A DNA stretch of 64,000 nt, from contig NW_024037064.1 of NCBI RefSeq assembly GCF_015706575.1, forward strand, positions 9,525,606 through 9,589,605. Reading direction: 5' to 3'. Made by a program: the position numbers and the translations under genes. The notes beneath the pieces were generated by a model that saw only the letters and a program-made list of their open reading frames with translations, was not told where the DNA came from and made no database searches. This DNA is from Patiria miniata (Eukaryota; Echinodermata; Asteroidea; Valvatida; Asterinidae). This document shows positions 23,011 through 33,740 of this stretch, piece by piece; the first letter of the stretch is position 1; each line of letters begins with the position of its first letter.

Positions 23011-25915
23011 TATAGGGCGCTTGCTGCACACAGTGTAGGCTTACACAGAACCCGTGTGTATTGAGTATGCCACAGAAAATAACAATGTGACGACATGTAC
23101 AACTTACATGTAAATGTACAATGTACTGTAGGCCTTCGTGTACACAGCGCCAGTGTACATGTATTTACACAACAGGCTTTGTGACCTTCACCCCCAGTTT
23201 TCTGTGAACTTGTATAGTGCATTACCGTCAAGTCCATGCGTCGTCATACCGCCCTCTATTTACAGAGACTTATTGTTTCGTTTATTGTGCGTTTCTAGCT
23301 GTCCTTTGTACCAACCTTCAAAACGACAATCTCCCTATATTATTTTTTACATAAACGTTTGCGAGACATATATATGTAGGATGCTATAAACATGATAAAT
23401 GATAACTGAGATCAACGCGGTGGGCATTCAGTCAACAGTCAATATATATTCTTCTTCTTTAAATTTCATTGTTTTTTACTTTAAAAAGTGTTCGTTTTTT
23501 ATTTACAGTTTATAATTCAGCTGTTTGAAGCTTTTATTTATTTTATTGGGGAAGTGGGTCAAGATGGATTGTACAGTACAGTCCTTTCCAAAATCCTATT
23601 GACCGAATTCGACAAGAAAGTACGAAAGAGAATCTACAATCAAATGTTTACTGTAAGTGAAATAGCACATCATCTTAACCAGTTTAAGATTCGAACGGAT
23701 ATCTGAATATGTGAAGTAATGATCTATAGTATTACATTGTGTTTATTCACGTAATAATCAAGAAAACCAACGAGTGCTGTGTCGGTTTAGGGCGCTACAG
23801 GAAGTAGTAATACAGGATGGCGGCCATCAAAGGAATCGGCGTATTTCCACTACCTTGCTGAGACTCAAACACCAATACCAATGGATGGATACTCTTTTTA
23901 GAAGAAATAAGATACCAAATTCTCCCGATTCGGTTCGGCATTTTGCTGCAGAGCCTGAAATATAAAGCCCATATCTTTCGTGTGGGTATTATTACATAAC
24001 CATTTCAATACTTCGTGTGCCCGGTTTGATATATTCATTGGTCAGGGCGAAATGACTACAAACTTCATTGTTTAACAAAATGGAGTATAGAATTCAAAAC
24101 AACTGCTGGACCGAATCTGGCAATCTCGGTATCATATCTCTCTTAACAGTATTACCCATGTATTGTTGGTAGGCCTATATGGGTCATTCTATGCGTTTGG
24201 GGTGCAAAATGGTGTCATTTTGGTGTCCCTGTCACACCTGACCTGTGTGTAATTTGAAATTGAAATATCATTGAATTTGACTTCCACTAATTTATTCGTG
24301 TAGCAGTTACTAATTTGCATTACATGATAACTGTGGGATGTATAAAGCATTAAAGAATGTGTTCTGAATTTACAAAATGTAATGTGAGATGTAACACGGA
24401 CACCAATGAAGAGTGGACCCCTAATTTATAGAATGACCCATATGTTGTTCGAGTCTCAGGGTAGCGGAAATACGGCATTCCAGTTTGTGTTTTTTTGGAG
24501 GGGCACTCTGTATTCGCAGGGCGGTTTTGGGCGCCACAGATAGGGAAATAACGCAAGGGGTTGTCATTTCGGGGGACCAGACTAAGCCGTATATAGCGAA
24601 TGCACCGTGACGACAAGGGGACGACAGTGCTATCGCTTTAGGGACTGCTACAAGTTCACATTTAAGCCCACGTGTAAGTTCACGTGTAAGCCCCTGCCAA
24701 GAAATGAACTACATGTAAACTTAATCACATATTTAATGAATAATTTGGGAAGGTAATGAATTGTATTACTTTTCATAAAAATGTCTTTATGATTCTAATG
24801 TTAAAGAAAATGGTACACAAAAAATCACAAAAATACTGGATGAATTTATATGGTATCACACTTTATTATGCCAGAGTTTTCTCTTTAACTACAAATTCAA
24901 TTACTGACAATAATGAAAGAATATAAATATAATGCTCAAAAGCCATTATGGAGATATTGTAAATACATGCAATACAATTAAAAAAAAGTTACATTACATG
25001 CGTACGTATTTTAGTGTCTAACAGTAACAGGTAATACAATCATTATCATAGCAAGCTGTGTACACTAAATTTAGACTTTCTTTTGATTGATTTCTATGGA
25101 TATATCTCTTTAATATTATATCAGGGCTTAGATTGTTACAATAATTGTTTAATAATGTACTACTCAATTGAAAGTAAATAATCCTTTTCGTAAGTAAAAT
25201 ACTTTTGATGTTTTAAACATTCCAAATTGCTAATGATCTTCGACGTGATTTACAGTTGAATTTTTGATACAGATCAAGATGGTTGTTAGTGATAACATAA
25301 GACTCTCTTGACTTTTTGTGTTTACTCGACGGTTAAGTTGCTGATTATGAAAAAAAGTAAAAAATGATATTTACTTTCAAACAGTGATTCTTTTCTCTGG
25401 AGACCATTGATTGCTTATTTTTTGTGAGATGTAAAAATGAACTGATTCGATTCAATGCTTTAAGCCTTTCTTATTTGTATTTATCAAAACATGGATCTCA
25501 TTTCTTTTGGAACTTGAATCTCTGAATCTCTACATATCCATTCACTTAAGGCAGCATTAATCAACTAAATTCAAGCAAAACGAGATAAACGACAAATTAA
25601 AAGCATTGAATGATTACACAAAAAATGCATCTTTACAGGCGTCTTGCTTAAAAATGAAATGTATTTGTCTCATCAGAGACAATTTAAAGTAGTTTACAAA
25701 GTTTACACTCTACTCGACACATTGTAATTGTGTATGCACAACGAACTCAACATCAGAAGTTAATTATTGTAACTTGCCAAATTCTTTCAATTTACTTACC
25801 ATTCTACGGCATGAATTATCGAATCCTTTTAATAACATGTCTAAATGCACTTTTGTGTCCCTATCATTATTATCAAGTTCCGTAATGCTAGTTTCAAAAG
25901 TCTTTCAGAGCCTAT
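23011..25915. repeat. Duplicated intergenic flank (copy 2)
   Basis: This is the second copy of the flank at 12241-15939, about 0.8 kb shorter. It contains a folded repeat related to 470-745 at 23835-24000, a MITE at 24176-24439, and a fragment at 24445-24515 resembling the complement of 440-500. No gene is seen. Confidence 0.65.
24176..24439. mobile_element. Small MITE with ATGGGTCATTCTAT terminal inverted repeats
   Basis: The left end TATGGGTCATTCTAT...GGGGT and the right end ATAGAATGACCCATA are inverse. The match continues inward through TTGGTGTCC and TGTCACACCTGAC-like blocks, giving arms of about 60 bases. The body is about 265 bases and non-coding. It lies inside copy 2 of the duplicated flank. 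Confidence 0.78.
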
Positions 25916-26197
25916 TCAATATGCAAATTTCCCCAACGTGAGAATGCCACCTTGAGGATCATAGTGGTGGATATGACTAGTGTTTCTATTATCTATGCTA
26001 ACATAGTTACCTGAGCTATCGGTGTAGATACCGATGCAGTGTGTTACTTGTTTAGCATTGAGGGTTGGTCTGAAGATGCATTGTGAACTACCATTGCCAA
26101 AAGCAACAGGTAATGCCTGCGATTGTGCACTGATTACAAATCGATCATAATTGTTAACAACGTGATTTAATCTTGACTGGTATGTTACCAGTTGCAA
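25916..26197 (-). pseudogene. Remnant of a third TRIM-NHL last exon
   Basis: A minus-strand frame of 93 codons aligns with the middle of the NHL exon of genes A, B and D: NNYDRFVIS, GNGSSQ, KQVTHCIGIYTDSSGNYVS, IHHYDPQGG. Sequence before and after this block has lost similarity, and no RING exon lies upstream before gene C. It sits where the last exon of the next tandem unit is expected, directly beyond the duplicated flank, so it is a decayed unit of the array. Confidence 0.85.
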
Positions 26198-26359
26198 CTA
26201 CAGTAGACAATTTGTTTATAATTCTTATGTTATTCAGACAAAAAAATACAAAAAAATATATATATGATCTATTTTTAATGTATACTTATTTCTACTTACC
26301 TATGAATTATTTTACAAAAAAAGCAAGAATACAGAATAAAGTAAATAGAAAGAACGATT

Positions 26360-27660
26360 AAAGTCCATGATGGAACCTACTGTAAAATGCATGTGTTTCA
26401 ATGTATTAAAGCTAAATTAAACTTATTTTCGGGTGTAACAGGTGATATCTTTATCATAGCAAGCAATTTTACTCACTTAGATTAAATTTAGATTAGATAA
26501 GATTTCTTTATTATCATGCTTAAAATTACATGAAAATATATCTCCCATGGTACACTTAGAAATAGGTTTACATACACTAATTTAAGGTACACACAAAATA
26601 TGACAAATATGTACACACACAAAAACACAAACTACATTGTTTGGAAATATGAGAAAAGACAAATGAACCCGGACTGATCACATTTCTAGATATTGGATAT
26701 TTACAAGGTGTTTTGAACAAAATGAAAATATATGCGAGGCGTTCTGGCAAAATGAGACAGAACTGGGCGCAGATCGTAGTGGAAAAATCCCCCCCCCAAA
26801 AAAAAATACCAGATGGTAGTAATATATTGTTTTTTCGATTTTCAAATGAAATGACGTTCGTAATCTTTGATATATCCACTATATATCTTTTAAAAGGCTA
26901 TATTATAGAAATCGTTGTATAAGTGTTTTTAAGGGGAAAATGGCATCTTTCAAATTCAAGACTAGAAAACAGCAGAACTGCGTTATCAATTTTTATCAGG
27001 AGAGTACTTTTTTGACACGTTGATAAAATTATTGCGAACTTTGAACAGCCATAAATTGTTAACAGATTTCCGATTTCAGTGCATTAATAAAAGCTTTGTA
27101 TTTATGTTAAGTTTTATTTTCTTTCTTACTGTTTACAAATTCTTATTTCGAATTCTGCCCAGTTGTGTCTCATTTTGCTAGACCACCTAAAGTAAAATAC
27201 ACCTTTTATTTTTATATTCGACACGTTGACAATTTGTATGCACAACAAACTGCACATTATAAGCTAATTGTTGTTACTTAATGCCTAGTTAGATTTGGAC
27301 AAGTAAATCATTTACACACGATGACGAGAGAAATGTTAAAAGTTATTTTAGTGAAAATTTAAAATGTATTTCTGTGAACCTTTTAATTACGTTTTTTAAC
27401 CAACTTTCGTGATACTAGATTAAAAAAATCAGAGCCTGCTTGATTTTAACCGATACGCAAAAGCTGACTTTAAAAATCCTGTGCTATTTCTACCTTAGTA
27501 AAACAAAAAAAGTTGGAACGTGTTAAGTGTTTTGTTAGTACTCATCTTTTTTGTCATTGGTGTTAGATTTGTTTTCGCTACTTGGCGGTCTAATAACGAA
27601 TGTAATTTTCTGAAGAGACTACATTTTGTGTAGTCACGGTATCACGAGTCACGATCATGA
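26360..27660. repeat. Third, shortened copy of the duplicated flank, interrupted by a MITE
   Basis: Blocks match 14270-15420 and 24950-25800: the ATGATGGA...GTAAAATGCATGT start, ATCATAGCAAGCAAT, and TATGCACAACAAACTGCACAT. The TATCACGAGTC block near 27645 matches the one near 15387. The flank is split by the element at 26735-27190. Minor AT-rich sequence lies between 26490 and 26735. Confidence 0.6.
26735..27190. mobile_element. MITE with GTTCTGGCAAAATGAGACA termini
   Basis: The left arm GGCGTTCTGGCAAAATGAGA...GAACTGGGC is inverse to the right arm GCCCAGTTGTGTCTCATTTTGCTAGACC. The body is about 455 bases and AT-rich, with a C run followed by an A run near 26790. It has no transposase. It interrupts the third copy of the flank. 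Confidence 0.68.
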
Positions 27661-27844
27661 ACCTCAGTTTTCAGAATCATAGGTAAATGAAAAGAAAAAT
27701 GTAATTAAAAAGGTGACCTTATTAAAAGGTGACCTCATCTATATCAAAGAAATTGGTATAGATGAAGCAAAACATGTTTCAGCCAAAAAAAAATGCGTGT
27801 GACGTTTATAAATATTCATGTAACTGTAAATACAAATTACTCAA

Positions 27845-27985
27845 AAATCATATTTAAACATTAAGTGACCTGTGGCAAGGCCAAGATCTGCGGCCAGGAA
27901 TCAAACCGTGGTCACCTTGGTGAGAGGCGAGGTTTTTCCGCACAAACCACCAATGCCACCAACTTTGGGCGGGTTGGTAATAGGG
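27845..27985 (-). repeat. tRNA-derived SINE-like sequence
   Basis: On the minus strand TGGCATTGGTGGTTTGTGC resembles a pol III A box region. CGGTTTGATTCCTGG, about 45 bases on, resembles a B box. It lies just beyond the end of the Penelope-like fragment. It could be a SINE or part of the retroelement's tail. Confidence 0.4.
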
Positions 27986-28103
27986 GAAAACTGGATGACG
28001 ATAAAGGATGACATAAAAAAAAAAGGAGGGCAACACGGAAAAAATAAAACCCGAGAGGGTGGCGAAGGATCTGAAACAAATGACACTGGAAGGAAAAAAA
28101 ACA

Positions 28104-28550
28104 TTAATCGTTGCCAGATGGTGTGTTGAGACCGTGCGGTGTCACAGTCCGAAGACGCTTCATCCATTCTTTCTTTCTGCTAAGACGAAATGAAAGATCC
28201 TCGCAACAGCCAAGTGACTCTATGCCCTGTAACATCATATCAGAAATTGAATGTTTAGGGAGTTTGAAGTGGTCACCGACAGGGTCCTGTAGTTGTTTCT
28301 GGTTGACCATTGCTCGATGGCCAATGAAACATCTGTCCAGCGCGCTCTTTGTCTGCCCAACATACTGTATTCCACAAACTCTGCAAGATATGAGGTATAT
28401 GACATTAGAGGTGCCGCAAGTGATGTTGCCGATGGTGCTGTGAGTTGTGCCAGAAGAGTGGCCATAAAAAGAGTGAGATTCCTTGATGTGGACCTGGCAA
28501 GCATTACAACAATCATTGTCGCACTTAAATGTACCGCACCGGGGGGAAAT
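28104..28550 (-). mobile_element. 5'-truncated Penelope-like element, GIY-YIG end only, fused to gene C
   Basis: The NHL homology stops at the codon for Met 403 (28551-28553), and retroelement-like coding begins in the same frame. The conserved GIY and YVG blocks, the Arg-His pair and the closing P.GLN motif are typical of Penelope-type elements, whose nuclease is C-terminal to a reverse transcriptase. No reverse transcriptase is present, as expected of a 5'-truncated insertion. It stops at a TAA at 28104-28106. Confidence 0.75.
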
Positions 28551-30992
28551 CATCTTAACTGAGTAGTAATCAGCTACTGCCAGCTGCATATCTGACGTGG
28601 ATAATATCCCAACGGGAAAGAGCAGACCCTGTGCGATACACTTGAGGAAGATACCTTGAGGGTCATAGTGGTGGATGTGGCCATTGTGATCAGAATTATG
28701 CATGGTAACATAGATACCTGAGCTATCATTGCATACACCATTGGCGTGTTTTACTGGCTGACCATTGATGGTTGGTTTGATGGTACGTTTTGTAGTACCA
28801 TTACCATCAACAATATAGACTGCCTGTGATCTATCACTGATTTCAAATCGATTATACCTGTCAACAGCCAGAAAGTAAGGTTTAATCTTGACTGGTATGG
28901 TACGTCGGAGCTTACCATCAGTGGGGCTATGTTCAGTCAACACGATTCTTCTGACATCACCCACTACGATGGTACCATTACTCTTGACTGCAACGCTCTT
29001 GAGTTCCACTGCGGTCTTACCGATTTCATTCAGCGGTACTGTGAGGAACTTGAATGCCAGAGTGTTGTCGCTGTTGAAGACCTTTACATTGTATTTTTGT
29101 TCCTCAACAACCACTAAGCGATTATTGGCACGCGTAGCTGCGATGCCGCTTGGACCTTTGAGAGTCGAGTCAAGATATAAACAAAAAAAGGAATCAGCGT
29201 TTAATTTCATAAAGGCCTCATAAAATAAAGTATTCAAGGGCGTGATATATCCATTTAAAAATCCTTGTGTACTATTTTAGATTTGATTTGTATGCCTTTG
29301 ATTTGTATGCTAAATTTATGAGCATTATGTAAGGTTTTCTGTGTAAATTTGTCTTTTCATAATTGTTTTTATTGTCAGGAGAATTACGACCGAGTTATGT
29401 GGACTTTCTGCCGTCCAAAAAGCGTATTTGGTCCCCATAATAAATATTGCCTAACGTGTAGTCTCCAAAATAACGGCACAATACGGTATGTATCTTCCAG
29501 TGCCAATAATACAAAGTGTTTCATGAATTTAAAAAAAAGTCAATAAAAATGAAAATACACGTAAATTGTTTTGTGTCATCGCAAGCCACTTCCGCTCAAT
29601 ATTTTAATCACTCGTTACGATAATTTTAGCGTTTAAAGCTTATGTCTGTGTCTTTTGTCTTCATAACTGAATATTATATATTATACAACACCTGAATAAA
29701 TACCCGTCATCTGATTGGTGGATTGTTGATCACATGCCATTTAATTATTCGTACCAACGCACGGCGCGCAGCACACAGTGCAATGAAAGTTCTATTGCAC
29801 GGCGAGTAGAACTTCCATTGCACGGTGACACTGTTGCTGGTGGTGGCGCTGTTTTAAATCGAGATAAATTGAATATGATTGTTCTCAGTCTGTTGAACAG
29901 TTTGCATTAATATAAATATGATGAACTTGTCGAACTTTTAAACAGTTTTTAACCTGAATAAATTGGCTTTTAAAAGTCAACCAATCAGGTGACAAGGATT
30001 TATTAAGGTGTTATATAAAACAAATAATGAATGTTTCACGTTCGTGCAATGGAAAGAATAATTTCATTCGGTGACAGATGAAATGTTCCATGGAACATTT
30101 CATTTGTCACCTCATGAAATTATTCTTACCATTGCACTCACAAACATTTGTATATTTGTATATTTGTTATATTCCTCTTGGAAATGAAGAGTTTTGCATT
30201 ATGTGCGTACAACGTTATTCACACACGCAAAATAATTTTTAAAATTTTGGGTGATTCAGTGTGATCCATTTTGAAAAAAAAGTCTATATCCTGCTGGAGT
30301 AATTGCACAAAATTGTGAATGACGACTAAACAAAAACAAAGTTGTTCATGTGCACAATTTAAAAGATCGCTTGGTTGTTCAAACTTACATGATTCCCTTT
30401 GGATCGTGCTTTTCTGCTTCCCATCGATGCCGTAGATAACAACTCGTTTGTTGGAGATGTCAGTCACTGCAATCTCATTAGGTTTACGAGCAGCGATGCC
30501 CCAAGCCCCATTAAACTCTTCTGGACCGCTTCCCTTTCTACCAAACTCAAGACAAATTTCCCACATGTCTTCCAACACTAGCTTTCCAAGATCAAGGTCA
30601 CCAACATCCTCATCCTCATTCAACTGCCTGGCTAACATGCCCAATTCTTTGCCTACTGCGGGATTAAGTGGGAGGAAGTCACTCTCTGTCCATGTCACCT
30701 CTCTCATTACTACATCTTTCGATTCAAGCTCTTCAACTAGACTAACCAAACGAAGGTCTGTTTTCAGACCTTTTACCCCCAACTGAGGAAGTTTCGTCTT
30801 TTGTTGACACTCAGGACAAGGAATATTTGTCGGGCCCTTATATTCCTTGTAGTATTGAAGCAAACATAGCTCACAAAAGCTATGCAGACATTCCAGTGTC
30901 TTAGGCTGTTTAAATATCTCTTGGCAGATGTTGCACACAAGATGACTTCTGATCCTCTCTATTGTTGAACTCACTGCATGTCCAGTCGCCAT
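28104..30992 (-). CDS. Chimeric RING-NHL-GIY-YIG protein (gene C), 551 aa
   Basis: Exon 1 is 30389-30992 (604 nt) and exon 2 is 28104-29155 (1052 nt), joined in phase 1 at TCAT|GTAAGT and CTCAAAG|GTCC. The RING is complete (C20, C23, C35, H37, C40, C43, C59, C62). Compared with gene A's 1297-nt exon 1, 693 nt (231 codons) covering both B-boxes and the coiled coil are gone, in frame. NHL blades follow to residue 403. In place of the usual end (YHQV, stop) the frame runs on for 148 residues of a GIY-YIG endonuclease: VIYLI with Y455, QYVG (466-468), R476, H481, E531 and the WMKRLRT..PHGLN tail, plus a Cys-rich lead (C408, C413, C417/418, C421). This matches the C-terminal nuclease of Penelope-like elements. 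The frame is open throughout. The product may be a ligase tethered to a nuclease, or a decaying copy that happens to be open. Expression is unproven. Confidence 0.78.
29676..30018. mobile_element. Inverted-repeat element with ACACCTGAATAAAT / ATTTATTAAGGTGT ends
   Basis: The left arm near 29684-29735 (ACAACACCTGAATAAAT, ATCTGATTGGTGG) is inverse to the right arm near 29965-30015 (CAACCAATCAGGTGAC, GGATTTATTAAGGTGTT). The body is about 340 bases, with the short direct repeat TTCTATTGCACGGCG / TTCCATTGCACGGTG near 29800. It lies in the intron of gene C. Confidence 0.6.
30043..30147. repeat. Near-perfect palindrome of about 100 bases
   Basis: It runs from GTGCAATGGAAAGAATAATT to its inverse AATTATTCTTACCATTGCAC, centred on GTTCCATGGAAC. 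The arms share CATTCGGTGACAGATGAAAT / ATTTCATTTGTCACCTCATG. It could form a long hairpin in DNA or RNA. It lies in gene C's intron directly beside the previous element and may be its relic. Confidence 0.75.
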
Positions 30993-31239
30993 GTTTATCT
31001 AATAAATGTGAAGAAAAATGAGAGTGATAAAAATGTAACTTAAGTTCATCAAAAGTGTATCATCCGCATGTCTTTGTATATGATGCTGCACTCTAGACGA
31101 TGTCAGGTCATAGTCTGGATCGTGTAATTGCCATCTTTACCTGTAATATAATGATTGATTTAAAGTATAAGAATCAATAGAAAAAAGTACGATTGTTCAC
31201 GACCATTATGTCCGTTTGGTCGATAACGTCCAACAACAG

Positions 31240-31465
31240 AGTTAGACGAGCGACGGCCGACTGTGTCCGACGTCCGATTATGTCCGACCCATTGTGTCCG
31301 ACGTCCGATTATGCCCGACCCATTGTGTCCGACGTCCGATTATGTCCGACCCATTATGTCCGACGACCGATTATGTCCGACCAATTGTGTCCGACGTCCG
31401 ATTTATCAGATCCAATGTGTTCTACGGCCAATTATGTCCGCCCCATTATGTCCGACTTCCGATAT
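31240..31465 (+). repeat. 31-base minisatellite, about seven units
   Basis: The unit is GTGTCCGACGTCCGATTATG plus TCCGACCCATT. Units start near 31263 and recur every 31 bases with slow divergence. Since 31 is not a multiple of three and the unit has no stop in any frame, all three plus-strand frames stay open through it. The encoded Arg/Ser/Pro-rich repeats are therefore artefacts rather than evidence for a protein. Confidence 0.85.
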
Positions 31466-33740
31466 CGAAGGAGAATCACACAAAAAACTAAAACGTGTGC
31501 ACTTCAGAAATTTATTGCCGAATTGCAAACGTGTTCAATGCGGCTTATTCGAAGTACTTTCGTGGTGTTCTCGAGGTTGGGCTGAAGTTACATTGGATTT
31601 AACGGGATGGCCCCGGATGGTTGGCCTGTTTTACGGCCGTTTTCATTACGCGGTACTCGATGGTACGTCAGAGTGAGCTCCGGAGTCCACGGAGTGTCCA
31701 CGAGTTCGCCACGAAGTGCTTTCCTGTTTCCGAGGTGGCCACGGATTACTCACGAAGTAAAAACGGGTACCACGAAATAAAAACGTGCTGGCATCAAAAA
31801 AAGGACCAAAAAAAAAAAAAACCGGGGGAAAAATGCATTTTGGAAGTGAACTCGCATTGGTCTTAGATTTGTGTGAGAGGGGCATTACACAGGCACAGGA
31901 GTGGGGTACTTCCTTTGTTCGCGTGTACTAACATTTTGCAAAGTCGCAAACTAATGTAAACATGCTCTTATTTTAATCAGAATTAATTTCTTGGACTGAA
32001 ATTCGGACTTAACACTCCTTTTCTAAAACTCCATTTGCGACAAATCGACCCACCTTGAAAATTCCTACTTTTTGAGTAAAATCCATATATCTATTTCGTG
32101 AAAAAATTGTGGGGTAACAAAACGGCACCCCGCAAGTCGGTGGGCATTCCTTTTGGAGTACCTCCCATTGTTCCGGTTCCCCATAAGGCAGTGCTTATAC
32201 GTTCGCCCATACTTGTAAGAGGTAAGCACATTTGTGTTAATTAGTTCAGCCTGTTGATAATGTTTGCCTTTAATTTAGCAATAAAAACCGAAGTATCACG
32301 GATGTATATGGTCTGAGTATCACCCGTTATCCAGGGAGCCCAGACTCCTGTCTCACGTCTGATATATCAAAGCATGCAGATTTATGCGATCTCGCACCTC
32401 AGCCAATAGGAGTCGACTTTACAAAATCGTGACGTCATTTCATTCCCAAATCAGGACTAAACGTTTGATTGGTCAATTCGAATGCAGTGTTTTGTAATAC
32501 AACTACAGCCGGGCGTGTAACACGTAACATAATACAGAGCGCGTGACACATCCTTTGTTGTGTCTGTGTCTAGTTTTTTTTTATCCATGTCTATGACGCA
32601 ACAACTGGTGAATGACCAAAGACTAGATATAGGGAGCGCCCGCTGATTGTATCTAGAGATCAAGATGCGGTTGTCTTGCATAATTAATTGCGAATTTGCT
32701 CAAATGTATACGAAACTGTTATAGGGACTTGGGTGAAAAAAATCTCTCCCTGCAGGTAATTCGTACCATGTACGGAAAATGCCAATGATCGTTACACGGT
32801 CGACAAAAGCACCATTTTTTCACCAAAGCATCTCCATGTTATACCTTTTGAAAAAAAGTTGTATGTAAAAAAATGGATGATGGGAAGGGCAATATATGAC
32901 GTCATTATGACGTAATCAGCTAATTATTACATGAAATTACAAACATCAAAGGGACAACAAGATCTTTCATTTGAGTGGTATGTCAGTGAGATAAAATAGT
33001 GTGAAAGGGTGTTGTTTTTGGCCAAAAAGCCCTTTTTGGTACAACTAACTTTTTTTGATGCTAAAATCATGGATTTGGGGTAATCATTCTGGCACCTTGT
33101 TTTAACATTCAAACCGTAATTGGTATTGAGAGTTTTTGCTTTTAAGTCAGAGAGAATGTTTCAAATCCTATGCCAAAAGAGTTTGGTAATTGATTATCGG
33201 TATCTTAAATGTTTAAACTTATTCCAGAGACAGGCAGACAAAATATTGCAACATAAGTTACAGTCGGGTGCCCATTTCAGTTACAGATTCATCACGTGGG
33301 TCGGAGAATAGTAGCCAGGACTGAGTTCAGATAGAGTGTTTAATGGTTATAAAAGAAGCTTGATGGTTCTCTTGCCAGAGAAATGGTATATCTTTTCAAA
33401 GAAGATCGCTGAGGGCGCAACTTGTCTGCGCAATTTGGGATGTAGTGTGAGACAATGTTGACTATGCTAAGGAACCGGCGGTTTCCATCATGGCTATGAT
33501 ACGTTCGGTCGCTCGTCATGCTCCCCAAGGGAAACCAAATACTGCAATGTCGTCGGGTTGGACTATTATCCTGGCTCACTGATAAGCCAATGGGTGGGTG
33601 ACGAAAGCTGTTGCAACCAAATTGTATGTTGTCAGCCCTTCAGACTGCTCGAGATGGGCAAACCAATGCCCTGCTTTTGACGTCTAGCTTGGAGAAGTTG
33701 TTTTCCAGTGCAAATTCTGGCTTGAGCTTCTCAAAAGTAA
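31466..33740. other. Region upstream of gene C; repeats, no gene seen
   Basis: The segment 32150-32295 is homologous to the 5' leader exon region of gene A but in the opposite orientation, with an AGAG|GTAAGC donor at 32222-32223 on the plus strand. The segment 32310-32650 resembles 13036-13380 (GAGTATCACCCG, TTGATTGGTCAATT). The remainder, including 32700-33740, shows no recognisable gene, and its open frames are short. Confidence 0.5.

Noticed and set aside
31240-31465. CRISPR-like array
   Set aside because: Units are contiguous 31-base tandem copies without unique spacers, and the genome is animal.
31193-31676. Open frames of 130-137 codons rich in Pro, Ser and Arg
   Set aside because: They are the three frames of a 31-base minisatellite with no stop codons.
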